This document shows positions 8,501-16,706 of a stretch of DNA of 64,000 bases, piece after piece; the first letter of the stretch is position 1; the number at the start of each line of letters is the position of its first letter. The stretch is from Brenneria corticis. GTDB lineage: Bacteria > Pseudomonadota > Gammaproteobacteria > Enterobacterales > Enterobacteriaceae. The DNA is taken from NCBI RefSeq assembly GCF_003115855.1, contig NZ_KZ819083.1:62001-126000 (forward strand), written 5' to 3'. Below the pieces are notes generated by a model, which was not told the origin of the DNA, did not search any database, and saw only the letters and a program-made list of their open reading frames with translations. Both the position numbers and the translations under genes were made by a program.

Positions 8501-9506
8501 CGCGCATATTCAGTCCCCCCTGCGGCGACTGAACCACAAATTTCTCCAGGTTAATACGCTGCTGCTGCGTGGATGCCTGAATCAGCAGATCGGAAATCAG
8601 GATCTCCTGGTCACCCGTCAGCCGCAGCTGTTCGCCGTGAATTTCCGCGATATTCACATCCAGCGGCAAGGTGAATGACGGCAAGTCGGGTAATAAGGGT
8701 TTGGAGAACAGCTCAGCCAGCCGCTCGCCGAGCGGCTGTTCGGGCAAGGCGTCCGTTTCAGCGGCCGGTTTAACAGGCGCCGCCCCGTTATCGCCGGCGA
8801 CGGAAAGCGTCTTATCTATCTGAATCGGCTGCGTCGTGCCCTTTTCAACCGATTCGCGCACCTCGGCCGCCGTTTGCTTAACCACCGCCGCCACTTCCTG
8901 CGCCGTCACCTTTCCGTCTTCCAGCAGGTCGACGGGCGTTTTCGGCAAGGCCACCAGCAAGGCGCTGATGCTGGTCGGCAACAGCGTCAGCCGCCGTTCT
9001 TCCCACTGCATGCCGGTACGGAATTCCCCCAGCGACACCGCCGTGCCGTCCACGGTGACCTGCACATTGTTCAGGGTCAACTGACGCAAAGAGATCGGAA
9101 ACGGCGCCGACAGCTCGGTCAGCGGCTCACCGGGCGGCGCGGGCTCTTCCGCCGCCGGCAGCGATTGGGTATCCACCGCCACATCAATATTCTGCGCCGA
9201 CAAATCGTTGATGCACAGCTGGCCGCGCCGTAAACATCCCGGCGCCAGCGATAAATGAAACTCACCCGCCTTAACCGTGACGCCCGGCATTTGATAGCTG
9301 ACGTTTTTCAGCGTCAGATCGCGCCAGCCGCCGCTGACGCCGGCAATCTCCAGCCCCGGCACCACGCGCGTCGCGCCGTTCAGCAACAGATGCAGACCCG
9401 GCGTGGTCGCCACCAGCAGCACCACCGCCGTCAGCAATAACAGCAGGAAAGCGATAATACCGATGGCGATTTTTTTCATCAGGCCCATGTTATTTATCAG
9501 ACTCAT
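5580..9506 (-). CDS. tamB: TamB, inner-membrane anchored AsmA-like translocation/phospholipid transport protein
   Basis: Large (1308 residues) periplasm-spanning protein with a single N-terminal membrane anchor (about residues 10-31, Leu-rich) and a long beta-rich AsmA/DUF490-type body. The C-terminal part ends in the conserved DUF490 region, finishing YLEAVSGIDQALDLLYQFEF. TamB works with TamA in outer-membrane biogenesis; anterograde phospholipid transport by TamB-family proteins is the currently favoured role. It is slightly longer than E. coli TamB (1259), with extra low-complexity Ala/Pro/Glu sequence around residues 115-130 and 225-265. Its ATG overlaps the tamA stop in an ATGA (9503-9506), so translation is probably coupled. 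Confidence 0.96.
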   Translation of the reverse strand: MSLINNMGLMKKIAIGIIAFLLLLLTAVVLLVATTPGLHLLLNGATRVVPGLEIAGVSGGWRDLTLKNVSYQMPGVTVKAGEFHLSLAPGCLRRGQLCINDLSAQNIDVAVDTQSLPAAEEPAPPGEPLTELSAPFPISLRQLTLNNVQVTVDGTAVSLGEFRTGMQWEERRLTLLPTSISALLVALPKTPVDLLEDGKVTAQEVAAVVKQTAAEVRESVEKGTTQPIQIDKTLSVAGDNGAAPVKPAAETDALPEQPLGERLAELFSKPLLPDLPSFTLPLDVNIAEIHGEQLRLTGDQEILISDLLIQASTQQQRINLEKFVVQSPQGGLNMRGAATLSESWPVSLTANGVLNVDPLKGEKLKLTVDGGLREQLNVALNLSGPQRAQLTLQTELAQAGLPLALTLQTERVRWPLTGDAQYQVNNLLLRLNGKATDYALSLRGDIRGADLPPAALSLDGKGNEQQFNLERLRLSALQGNADLSGVVDWSKAVSWRSELVLSGITTAKQWPDWPAKVDGKVTVRGSLYGGSWQLRVPELRLDGNVKQNKLTARGQLSGNAAGQWQIPGLNLALGRNQLNVKGELSDKWQLDADINAPALTGLLPGLAGQALGTLKLRGHLREPQILADITASGLRWQEMAIQRVALKADVRSEQQIQGQIALRVEQLRQADLNIRLLTLNADGNERQHQLRLNMSGEPVAGQLALSGSFDRQAQRWRGTLNNTRFDTPVGEWRLTQAVALDYLNAQQKITIGAHCWRNPHAELCVARPIEAGPSGQASIRLNRFDLAMLKPFLSEETQLAGTFSGGADVSWQAGQSLPQAKVTLAGNGVNVRQLVQGKTLPVAFDTLTLNAGIDGGRAQLGWLIAIRDNGRLSGDVQISDPQGRRNLGGTVTINNISLALLNPVLQQGEKVTGILNANLRLAGDAQRPQIFGQMVLERLDVDGSWMPIDLTNGRLAVSFSGMSSTLQGFLKTDNGQVNLGGNADWSQPDAWRARIAAIGQRIRVTVPPMARLDVSPDIVFEATPQLFALNGSVSIPWARIVVNELPESAVAVSSDEVMLDQQRQPLETASASIPINSNLTIRIGNDVRLDAYGLKARLQGDLKMVQDERGLGLNGQIDIPSGRFKAYGQDLIVQKGQLLFSGPPDQPLLNIEAVRNPDNTADDVTAGVRVTGVASAPKLEVFSDPTMSQQEALSYLLRGEGLDSSGADSAAMTSMLIGLGVAQSGQVVGKIGEAFGVSNLALDTQGAGDDSQVVVSGYVLPGLQVKYGVGIFDSLATLTLRYRLMPKLYLEAVSGIDQALDLLYQFEF

Positions 9507-11284
9507 AGTTCAGGCCCCAATGCGATATAGAACTGCACGTCATTTTTTTCCGCATCGCCAATCGGCGTGGCGATATCGAGCTTCACCGGACCGATGGGCG
9601 AAGCCCAGCGCACGCCGACGCCCGCCCCGGTTTTAAAGTCGCTCTGTTTGATGTCGTTGACGGCCTCGCCCGAATCCACGAAAACCGCGCCCCACCACTT
9701 GCCGCTGACGTTGTACTGATACTCCAGCGATCCGGTCGCCAGTTTGGACGCCCCGATCAGTTTATCTTCGCCGTCGCGCGGCGAGATGGATTTGTACTTG
9801 TAACCGCGAATGCTGCGATCGCCCCCGGCGAAGAAACGCAGCGAGGGGGGAACGCGGGAGAAATTGTTGGTTTCAATCCACCCCAGGTTGCCGCGAGCGA
9901 CAAAACGGTGTTTCTCCGCCAGCGTGCGGATCCACACGTTCTGCGCCTGGAAGATGGCGAAATCGATATCCGATCCCCACAGGGTGTCGGAAACATCGAT
10001 AGAGTAGCGCTGAGTGTCTCCCCATACCGGCATCAGCCCGCCGCGCTGGCGGGTGCGGTTGATACTCACGCCGGGATAGATCAGCATGGTGGTGTCGGTC
10101 ACGCTGCCCTGCGTAAAGTGGTCGAGGCTCCAGCGCAGATTGACGGCCCGCTGCCAGCCGCTGGACAAGTCCCAGTAACGCGCCACGTTCAGCGTGGTCG
10201 AGTCAGACTTGGTATCATTGAGGTCTTCACGCTTGAATCCGCCCTGCAACAGGTAATACTGCTCTAACGGATTCTTCAGTAAAGGAATTTTGTAACTCAG
10301 ATCGAGCGACTGCTCCGGCGCGGAGACGCTGAGGCTGCTCTCCAGACTGTGTCCGCGCGAGTTCAGCCAGGGCTTGTTCCAGGTGGTTTTAAAACGCGGC
10401 CCGACGTCGGTGGCATACCCCACCCCGGTCTCTATGCGGTTGCGGGTACGCGGCGTCACCACCGCATCCAGCGGCAGGACTTTGCTTTCCTTCGACTGGC
10501 TGAAATCCGGCGCGACAACCACCGAGTTAAACCAGCCGGTGGCGGACAGGCGGCGGTTTAATTCGCCCAGACTTTCACTGCTGTACGGCTCGCCGTCACC
10601 AAACGGCACCAGGTTTTGCAGGTAATCATCGCGAATTTGCGATCCCTGAAATTTAACCTCGCCAAAACGGTAGCGTTCGCCGCTGTCAAAATCGATATCC
10701 CAGAAAGCCTGGCGTTCTTCCTGAATGACGCCTAACCGGCTCTGCAGAAAATGGGCGTCGAAATACCCTTTACGCAGGGACAAACTATTCAACGAATTTT
10801 TAAAGCGGTCATAGTCCCCGTGATTCAGCACCGCGCCGCGTTCTGGCGTGCCCTCCCGCAGCAGTTGCTGATAGTCCTGGTCCTCGCGGGAGCCGCCGCG
10901 CAGCACCACGTTCACATCGGCTATTTTCACCGGTTCGCCGGGCGTCACGCTGGCAATCAGCACTGGACGTCCGCCGTTGACCGCCGGGCGGAATTCAAAA
11001 GCGATTTGCGGATCGTAATAACCCAGCGCGCGTAATCCCTGCCGGATGGCGTCGTCGACCCGATTGCGAAAGCGCCCGTCGGCATTGACTTCATCGACGG
11101 CGATGGTGGATAGGCGTATCCGTACGTTCTTTTGCAGCGCGCCTTCCAGTCCGACGACCTGCAGACGCACATTGGCGGCGAAACTCTCGAAAGGGAATAG
11201 CAGTATGCACAATAAACCCAAGGCCGGGTAACGTGGCGGGCAGAAGCCCAATAGGCTGGTTTTTGGTCCTGTAAAAATAGTCAC
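9503..11284 (-). CDS. tamA: TamA, outer-membrane Omp85-family protein
   Basis: Outer-membrane partner of TamB: signal peptide (cleavage near residue 36, before ANVRLQV), three POTRA domains to about residue 275, and a 16-strand Omp85 barrel in the C-terminal half. The barrel has the conserved GGDRSIRGYKYKSISP loop 6 motif (VRGF/Y type) and ends FYIALGPEL. At 593 residues it is close to the E. coli protein (577), with a longer signal-peptide region. It is divergent from msrA over 326 bases, as in E. coli; no distinct regulatory motif was identified in that gap. Confidence 0.96.
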   Translation of the reverse strand: MTIFTGPKTSLLGFCPPRYPALGLLCILLFPFESFAANVRLQVVGLEGALQKNVRIRLSTIAVDEVNADGRFRNRVDDAIRQGLRALGYYDPQIAFEFRPAVNGGRPVLIASVTPGEPVKIADVNVVLRGGSREDQDYQQLLREGTPERGAVLNHGDYDRFKNSLNSLSLRKGYFDAHFLQSRLGVIQEERQAFWDIDFDSGERYRFGEVKFQGSQIRDDYLQNLVPFGDGEPYSSESLGELNRRLSATGWFNSVVVAPDFSQSKESKVLPLDAVVTPRTRNRIETGVGYATDVGPRFKTTWNKPWLNSRGHSLESSLSVSAPEQSLDLSYKIPLLKNPLEQYYLLQGGFKREDLNDTKSDSTTLNVARYWDLSSGWQRAVNLRWSLDHFTQGSVTDTTMLIYPGVSINRTRQRGGLMPVWGDTQRYSIDVSDTLWGSDIDFAIFQAQNVWIRTLAEKHRFVARGNLGWIETNNFSRVPPSLRFFAGGDRSIRGYKYKSISPRDGEDKLIGASKLATGSLEYQYNVSGKWWGAVFVDSGEAVNDIKQSDFKTGAGVGVRWASPIGPVKLDIATPIGDAEKNDVQFYIALGPEL

Positions 11285-11610
11285 TTAGCTTCCTGATCGC
11301 ATCGTTCTGTCACATCCAATCCATAGCACCGTTTATGACATGGCGTTGTGCCGGCAAACACCCCAGCCACCTCCTCGCCTGCCGCCGTGGGACGACGGAG
11401 GTAGTCGCCGATAATGAAGGTGTGTCATAAGCCTGCGGGAAATATTGATAATTTCCTTTAGCTATAGATTTTAACCTGTAAATTCTAAATTGCAGCGTTC
11501 CGCATATACATAACCTTAACATTAAACAGTTCGGGGCGATAAAGACAGGCCGAGACTTCTCGGTTATGCTCAGAAGAGATAAGTTTGATGGTGACGTCGG
11601 GAGAACAAAA

Positions 11611-12252
11611 GTGGTAGACAACGTGGATAAAACACAGCGCATCAAGCCGTCCGAGGCGTTGCCCGGACGCATCACGCCGATGCCGGTCGCCAGACTGCAT
11701 GCCGTTAGCGAACACTCGATGACCCATGTTCCGGACAATATGGAGGTGGCGCTTTTCGCCATGGGATGTTTCTGGGGCGCCGAGCGCCTTTTCTGGCAGC
11801 TACCCGGCGTCTATAGCACCGCCGCGGGCTATACCGGGGGCTATACCCCCAATCCCACCTACCGCGAAGTTTGCAGCGGGAAAACCGACCATGCCGAAGC
11901 GGTGCGCGTCGTCTTTGATCCTGCGGCAATCAGTTATTCCCAGCTGTTGCAATACTTCTGGGAAAATCACGATCCCGCGCAGGGGATGCGCCAGGGCGGG
12001 GATATCGGCACCCAGTACCGCTCGGCCATCTATACGCTGACGCCGGAGCAGGAACAGGCGGCGCAAGAGAGCCGCCAGCGCTTCCAGCAGGCGATGAAGG
12101 AGAGCGGCGATAACCGCGCCATCAGCACCGAAATCGTTCCCGCCGGCCCGTTCTATTACGCGGAGGATGAACACCAGCAATACCTGCATAAAAATCCGTA
12201 CGGCTACTGCGGCCTGGGCGGCATTGGCGTCTGCCTGCCCCCGCAGCGTTGA
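11611..12252 (+). CDS. msrA: Peptide methionine sulfoxide reductase MsrA
   Basis: Cytosolic enzyme that reduces methionine-S-sulfoxide in proteins and free form. The catalytic GCFWG motif is present with Cys53, the resolving cysteines are in YGYCGLGGIGVCLPP at the C-terminus, and PTYREVCSG and GTQYRSAIY match E. coli MsrA. I chose GTG at 11611 because GGGAG lies seven bases upstream and the 213-residue product then matches the family length; an in-frame ATG at 11566 would add 15 residues with no homology. Confidence 0.93.
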   Translation: MVDNVDKTQRIKPSEALPGRITPMPVARLHAVSEHSMTHVPDNMEVALFAMGCFWGAERLFWQLPGVYSTAAGYTGGYTPNPTYREVCSGKTDHAEAVRVVFDPAAISYSQLLQYFWENHDPAQGMRQGGDIGTQYRSAIYTLTPEQEQAAQESRQRFQQAMKESGDNRAISTEIVPAGPFYYAEDEHQQYLHKNPYGYCGLGGIGVCLPPQR

Positions 12253-12277
12253 GATCTGGCGGTAATTTCACCGCTCC

Positions 12278-12286
12278 TGCTATAAT
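12278..12286 (+). promoter_or_regulatory. Extended -10 promoter upstream of ytfL
   Basis: TGCTATAAT is a perfect extended -10 (TGNTATAAT), 26 bases after the msrA stop. Transcription from it would run through the repeat at 12293-12493 into ytfL, giving a leader of about 300 bases. No matching -35 is evident, as is common with extended -10 promoters. Confidence 0.5.
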
Positions 12287-12292
12287 GCCCCG

Positions 12293-12493
12293 TTTATACC
12301 CAATAGATTTCAAGGTGCAGGACAAAACGTTATCGTTTTGAACAACGCAAAGCGTTGGCCCTTTACGGGCGAGGCTCATTCATGAGCCTCGTAACGCGGC
12401 AACCGAGTGAATCCCCAGGAGCTTACTCAAGTAAGTGACTGGGGTGAGTGAGGGCAGCCAACGCATCTGCAACTTGAAAGATGACGGGTAAAA
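12293..12493. repeat. MITE-like palindromic repeat in the ytfL leader
   Basis: About 200 bases bounded by imperfect terminal inverted repeats: left end TTTATACCCAATAGATTTCA, continuing AGGTGCAG; the right end in reverse complement reads TTTACCCGTCATCTTTCAAG, then TTGCAG. It contains nested hairpins: AAAACG/CGTTTT, AACGC/GCGTT, GAGGCTCAT/ATGAGCCTC (12371-12390) and CTTAC/GTAAG. No open reading frame is credible. A short derivative with related ends lies at 58881-58945. Confidence 0.75.
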
Positions 12494-12602
12494 ATGATTT
12501 GGGCCGACTCCCGGCCCTGTTAACGGCTTCTTGTGCGTTATTTGAAATGATTTGCCTTTCTGAGGATCGCCTTTCCCCGTTCCGGGCCAAAGCGAAAATA
12601 CT

Positions 12603-13925
12603 ATGTTAAACAGTCTACTAATTATTATCGTCCTTATTGCCATCAGCGCGTTTTTCGCCCTTTCCGAAATATCTCTGGCGGCGTCCCGTAAAATAAAACT
12701 CAAGCTGCTGGCTGACGAGGGGAACCTCAACGCCGATATGGTGTTGAAATTCCAGGAAACGCCGGGGATCTTCTTTACCGTGATTCAGATAGGCGTCAAC
12801 GCGGTCGCCATTCTGGCCGGGGTTATCGGCGACGCCGCCTTTTCCCCGACCTTCTCGCTGCTGTTTGAGCAATTCATGTCGCCGGAAGCCGCCGACACAG
12901 TCAGCTTTGTCTGTTCGTTCGTGCTGGTCACCAGCCTGTTTATCCTGTTTGGCGATCTCACGCCGAAACGCATTGGCATGATTGCCCCTGAGGCCGTTGC
13001 CATCCGCATTATCAACCCCATGCGCTTCTGTCTGTTCGTCTTCCGTCCGCTGGTATGGCTGTTTAACGGCCTGGCAAACGTGATTTTCCGGCTGCTTAAA
13101 TTGCCGATGGTGCGTAAGGACGACATCACCTCCGACGATATCTACGCGGTGGTGGAAGCCGGCGCGCTGGCGGGGGTGCTGCGCAAACAGGAACATGAGC
13201 TGATCGAAAACGTGTTTGAGCTGGAGTCGCGCACCGTGCCCTCCTCCATGACGTCGCGCGAAAGCGTGGTGTTTTTCGATCTGCACGAAGAAGAAGCGCA
13301 AATCAAGGAGAAGATCGCCCAGCAGCCGCACTCTAAATTCCTGGTGTGCGACGGCCACATCGATCAGATTATCGGCTATGTCGACTCCAAAGATCTGCTG
13401 ATCCGGGTACTTGGCAACCAGAGCCTGGAGCTGCACAGCGGCGTGCAGATCCGCCCGGCGCTGATCGTGCCGGATACCTTAACCCTCTCCGAAGCGCTGG
13501 AAAGCTTTAAAACCGCCGGGGAGGATTTCGCCGTCATCCTCAACGAGTATGCGCTGGTGGTGGGGATCATTACCCTCAACGATGTGATGACCACACTGAT
13601 GGGCGATTTGATTGGTCAGGGGCAGGAAGAACAGATCGTCGCCCGCGATGAAAATTCCTGGCTGATAGAAGGCGGTACGCCGATAGAGGATGTGATGCGC
13701 GCGCTATGTATCGACGACTTCCCCCACTCCGGCAATTACGAAACCATCGGCGGGTTTATGATGTACACCCTGCGTAAAATCCCCAAACGCACCGATTTCG
13801 TGCGCTTTTCCGGCTTCAAATTTGAAGTGGTGGATATCGATAGCTATAAAATCGATCAGCTGCTGGTCACCCGTCTGGAGGATAAATCCGCCGCCGGCGC
13901 TGCCAGAACAGATGAGAAAAAATAA
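12603..13925 (+). CDS. ytfL: YtfL/PaeA, CNNM-CBS-CorC family membrane protein (polyamine export)
   Basis: Inner-membrane protein (440 residues) with an N-terminal DUF21/CNNM transmembrane domain (about residues 1-180, including ALSEISLAASR), a tandem CBS pair (about 205-335) and a C-terminal CorC/HlyC domain (about 350-430). The Salmonella and E. coli orthologue (PaeA/YtfL) protects cells from cadaverine and putrescine in stationary phase and is proposed to export them; that role is taken from the family. It lies between the MITE-like repeat and a G/C-rich hairpin, and is convergent with ytfK. Confidence 0.92.
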   Translation: MLNSLLIIIVLIAISAFFALSEISLAASRKIKLKLLADEGNLNADMVLKFQETPGIFFTVIQIGVNAVAILAGVIGDAAFSPTFSLLFEQFMSPEAADTVSFVCSFVLVTSLFILFGDLTPKRIGMIAPEAVAIRIINPMRFCLFVFRPLVWLFNGLANVIFRLLKLPMVRKDDITSDDIYAVVEAGALAGVLRKQEHELIENVFELESRTVPSSMTSRESVVFFDLHEEEAQIKEKIAQQPHSKFLVCDGHIDQIIGYVDSKDLLIRVLGNQSLELHSGVQIRPALIVPDTLTLSEALESFKTAGEDFAVILNEYALVVGIITLNDVMTTLMGDLIGQGQEEQIVARDENSWLIEGGTPIEDVMRALCIDDFPHSGNYETIGGFMMYTLRKIPKRTDFVRFSGFKFEVVDIDSYKIDQLLVTRLEDKSAAGAARTDEKK

Positions 13926-13958
13926 GAGCTTGCCGATAAACCTTCGTGGCCTGACCCA

Positions 13959-13983
13959 CCCCTCCCCGTTCTCAGGGGAGGGG
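13959..13983. repeat. G/C-rich hairpin repeat, copy 1
   Basis: CCCCTCCCC, loop GTTCTCA, GGGGAGGGG: perfect nine-base-pair stem between the convergent ytfL and ytfK. Related copies occur at 16614-16650, 16671-16695 and 40093-40127. It may help end transcription, but no T run follows. Confidence 0.6.
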
Positions 13984-14003
13984 GCACGTTAGCGCTTGTG
14001 CTG

Positions 14004-14213
14004 TCAGCCCATCTCGGCCTGTAGCCTGATAACCTGCCGGTTGACTTCGGACATCACCAGCAGGTGCCGCTTGTCCTGTGTCTTCGGCAATAAAATTTTG
14101 CCGTAATCGAATTCAAAAGCGCCGACGCCTTTAATGTACAGCCGTCCGCGAAACAGTGTCTTCACATACTTGGCGACCTTCATCGGGTTGTAACGTTCGA
14201 AGATCCTCATCAT
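14004..14213 (-). CDS. ytfK: YtfK (DUF1107), SpoT-stimulating stress protein
   Basis: Small cytosolic protein of 68-69 residues, nearly colinear with E. coli YtfK: RYNPMKVAKYVKTLFRGRLY, then KGVGAFEFDYGK and VMSEVNRQVIRLQ. In E. coli YtfK binds SpoT and promotes (p)ppGpp accumulation under phosphate and fatty-acid starvation. Two adjacent ATG codons (14213 and 14210) are possible; GGAGGAGAG upstream suits the first. It stands apart from cysQ by 383 bases, where E. coli has ytfJ. Confidence 0.9.
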   Translation of the reverse strand: MMRIFERYNPMKVAKYVKTLFRGRLYIKGVGAFEFDYGKILLPKTQDKRHLLVMSEVNRQVIRLQAEMG

Positions 14214-14596
14214 TTTTTACTCTCCTCCCGTTTTATTTTTCTACGCTCTTTCCATCACTGAAGTCGCTATGGCTCAGAGCGTTACGGATACTGATAGTTA
14301 GTGCCGTGAAACGGCATTTAGTTCCCCCTCAATCAGTATTCTTCACTGCTTTTACAGATTTTTACAGAACAGTCTTTACGCATTTAACTTACCATCAGTA
14401 TAAACCTTCAAAAGATAGGTGTTTGTGCGCTCCGGCACAGGCGGCTAATTTACTTTGCCAAGATGACAAAATAACGACGGTCGGCAATGGCGTTCTCGGC
14501 GTATAACCAGAAAAGGGGATGTGAAAGCATACCGCGCGGGAAGCGCGGCAGGTTATGCCCCAGCCGCGCCCATCGGCGAATAAAGAATAGGGAAAC
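14214..14596. other. Intergenic region cysQ-ytfK without a recognised gene
   Basis: The stretch holds the ytfK ribosome site (14221-14229) and a nested hairpin at 14289-14335 (outer ACTGAT/ATCAGT, inner TGCCG/CGGCA). Another hairpin, CCGCGC GGGAA GCGCGG, lies at about 14534-14550 near the end of cysQ. No ytfJ gene or remnant could be recognised. Confidence 0.4.
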
Positions 14597-15337
14597 TCAG
14601 AACAGCGATACGCGGAAGCCGGGGTTGAGGAACGATTCCCGCGGCGTATAAGACAGGTCTTTTCCCTGCCAGTCATGAACCTGCGCGCCGGCGGCGATGG
14701 CAACCGCATGGCCGGCCGCCGTATCCCACACGTTGGTGGGTCCAAAACGGGGATAAAGCTGCGCCTTTCCTTCCGCCACCAGACAAAATTTCAGCGACGA
14801 TCCGATGGCTACCGTCTGATGCTCGCCCAACTGGCTGAGATAATCTTTCAGCTCCTGATCCGCATGGGAACGGCTCACCACCACCAGCGGCGGACGCGCG
14901 TCATGCACATTGATTTGCCGGCGTTCTCCTTTCTCCTCTTTCCACGCTTTCCCCTGCGCGGCGGCGTACATCACGTCGGTAACCGGGACATAGACCACGC
15001 CCAGCACCGGCTGCCCCTTTTCAATCAGCGCAATGTTCACCGTAAACTCGCCGTTGCGGCTGAGGAACTCTTTGGTGCCGTCCAGCGGATCGACCAGCCA
15101 ATAGCGTTGCCAGTGCCGACGTTCCGACCACAGGGGGGGATCCTCTTCAGACAGTAACGGAATATCCGGAAATGCCGCCGCCAGTCCTTCCTTAATGACC
15201 CGATGCGCCGCCAGATCGGCCGCCGTCACCGGCGAATCATCTTTCTTATGCGCCACCTCAACGGGCTGATGCCCCTCATAGACCCGCATAATGGCGGCGC
15301 CAGCATCGCGGGCCAGTTGGCAAATAGGTTCTAGCAT
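14597..15337 (-). CDS. cysQ: 3'(2'),5'-bisphosphate nucleotidase CysQ
   Basis: Magnesium-dependent, lithium-sensitive phosphatase of the inositol monophosphatase superfamily that converts 3'-phosphoadenosine 5'-phosphate to AMP, clearing the by-product of sulfate assimilation. It has 246 residues like the E. coli protein. Metal-binding motifs are visible: LLSEEDPP near residue 62 and WLVDPLDGTKEF near residue 82, plus GPTNVWDTAAGHA near residue 205. Separate from its usual neighbour cpdB here. Confidence 0.95.
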   Translation of the reverse strand: MLEPICQLARDAGAAIMRVYEGHQPVEVAHKKDDSPVTAADLAAHRVIKEGLAAAFPDIPLLSEEDPPLWSERRHWQRYWLVDPLDGTKEFLSRNGEFTVNIALIEKGQPVLGVVYVPVTDVMYAAAQGKAWKEEKGERRQINVHDARPPLVVVSRSHADQELKDYLSQLGEHQTVAIGSSLKFCLVAEGKAQLYPRFGPTNVWDTAAGHAVAIAAGAQVHDWQGKDLSYTPRESFLNPGFRVSLF

Positions 15338-15461
15338 TTTCTACCTCGTCGTTACCGGTTATGCAGTGAAACGGATAATCACCGCGTCACATGGGCTTCA
15401 TCCCTATCATTATACAACGGGGATTTAAGGAGCCATGCATCGACACATCGATTATCGGGCA

Positions 15462-15851
15462 TTACCGGGAAATAGCGTCGTCCAGCTCGCGCGATGATTC
15501 ATCGAATTTTTTCTGTGACAACAGCACGCGATCCATATTTTGCTCTGCCCAGTAGGTCAGCTCGGCAATGGGCTTGGCCAGGGTTTTTCCCAGCGCCGTC
15601 GATGAGTATTCAACGGTGACGGGAACCGAGGGAAAAACCCGGCGTTCCACAAAGCCGTCGCGCACCAGATTCTTCAGCGTCTGCGACAGGACCTTTTGCG
15701 AGATCCCTTCCACATCGCGTTTTAACTGGTTAAAGCGCATGGGCCGCTCAACCAGAATATTCAGAATCAGTAGCGTCCATTTATCCGCCACTCGGTCCAG
15801 AATCATGCGGGCCGGGCAATGCTGCGCATAAACATTGTAAGGTTTTTTCAT
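15462..15851 (-). CDS. HxlR-family winged-helix regulator
   Basis: A 129-residue DNA-binding protein with the HxlR/YodB-type core: PARMILDRVADKWTLLIL, RFNQLKRDVEGISQKVLSQT and the wing ending VEYSSTALGKTL. Cys12 (AQHC) sits where YodB/QorR-type members carry the redox- or quinone-sensing cysteine. It is divergent from a flavodoxin-fold reductase, the usual arrangement for a quinone/diamide-responsive repressor. The inverted repeat GTGCTTTCTTA/TAAGAAAGCAC in the shared region (15900-15972) is a candidate operator. The inducer is inferred. Confidence 0.85.
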   Translation of the reverse strand: MKKPYNVYAQHCPARMILDRVADKWTLLILNILVERPMRFNQLKRDVEGISQKVLSQTLKNLVRDGFVERRVFPSVPVTVEYSSTALGKTLAKPIAELTYWAEQNMDRVLLSQKKFDESSRELDDAISR

Positions 15852-15899
15852 TCGCTGGCTTCCGTCGCGGTTACCTTGAGGATACCTAATAACTTAAAA

Positions 15900-15972
15900 G
15901 TGCTTTCTTAACAGAATCATGAGACTCCGCTATAGTCGTCATATTATAGAGGCAGTATCCATAAGAAAGCAC
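15900..15972. promoter_or_regulatory. Candidate operator pair between hxlR-type gene and reductase
   Basis: GTGCTTTCTTA at 15900-15910 and its exact reverse complement TAAGAAAGCAC at 15962-15972 flank AT-rich sequence with TATAGT and TATTAT -10-like hexamers. Two opposed 11-base half sites around divergent promoters fit an autoregulated HxlR switch. Confidence 0.5.
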
Positions 15973-16047
15973 GTATCGCCATGAGAGGTTTTATCGTCGT
16001 GATGTCGGCGTGCATCTCATTCAAACACAGAAAGCACGAGGCTTGTT

Positions 16048-16602
16048 ATGTCAAAAACTGTTGTGATCTACCATTCCGGCTACGGCCACACCCAACGTCT
16101 GGCCGATGCCGTTGCGCAAGGCGCCGGCGCCGAAGCGATCGCCATTGATGCGGAAGGCAATATCGCCGAAGCGGATTGGGATAAACTGGCTGAAGCCGAT
16201 GCCATTATTTTCGGCACGCCGACCTATATGGGCGGCCCGTCCTGGCAGTTCAAGAAATTCGCCGACGCCAGCTCCAAACCCTGGTTTGCCGGTAAGTGGA
16301 AGGATAAAGTATTCGGCGGCTTCACCAACAGCGCCAGCCTGAACGGCGACAAGCAGGTTACGCTGATCTATCTGCAAACCCTGGCTTCGCAGCACGGCGG
16401 GATTTGGGTCAGCCTCGGCATACTGCCGGCGAATACCAAAGCCGCCACGCGTAACGATATCAATAACCTCGGCGCTTCGGTCGGCCTGCTGGCGCAAACG
16501 CCGTCCGATGCCAGCGTGGATGAAGTGGTGGCCGGCGATCTGGCCACCGGGAAACTGTACGGTCAGCGCGTGGCGGAGATCGCCGCGAAGCTGGCAAAAT
16601 AA
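16048..16602 (+). CDS. Flavodoxin-fold NAD(P)H-dependent reductase (WrbA-like)
   Basis: A 184-residue flavoprotein of the flavodoxin/WrbA family. The FMN phosphate loop is at the N-terminus (YHSGYGHTQRLADAVAQGA, residues 8-26), followed by the GTPTYMGGPSWQFKKFAD isoalloxazine loop (residues 63-80) and an AxSxxG-like FTNSASLNGDKQ turn. Members reduce quinones or related electrophiles. It is shorter than WrbA (198) and not clearly orthologous. Divergence from the HxlR regulator suggests induction by quinone-like or thiol-reactive compounds. Confidence 0.82.
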   Translation: MSKTVVIYHSGYGHTQRLADAVAQGAGAEAIAIDAEGNIAEADWDKLAEADAIIFGTPTYMGGPSWQFKKFADASSKPWFAGKWKDKVFGGFTNSASLNGDKQVTLIYLQTLASQHGGIWVSLGILPANTKAATRNDINNLGASVGLLAQTPSDASVDEVVAGDLATGKLYGQRVAEIAAKLAK

Positions 16603-16613
16603 TCTCCGGCCGA

Positions 16614-16695
16614 CCCCACCCCACCCCTCACCTTCGCAGGGGAGGGAGTCGATCCAGCATCCTGGCAAGAGGCTTCCTTCGCAGGGGAGGGAGCC
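16614..16695. repeat. G/C-rich hairpin repeat, copies 2 and 3
   Basis: Two tandem partial copies: CCCCACCCC...CCTTCGCAGGGGAGGGAG at 16614-16648, then CCTTCGCAGGGGAGGGAG again at 16675-16692. They lie between the convergent reductase gene and the DUF2502 gene. Confidence 0.55.
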
Positions 16696-16706
16696 AGTTT
16701 AGCCGA

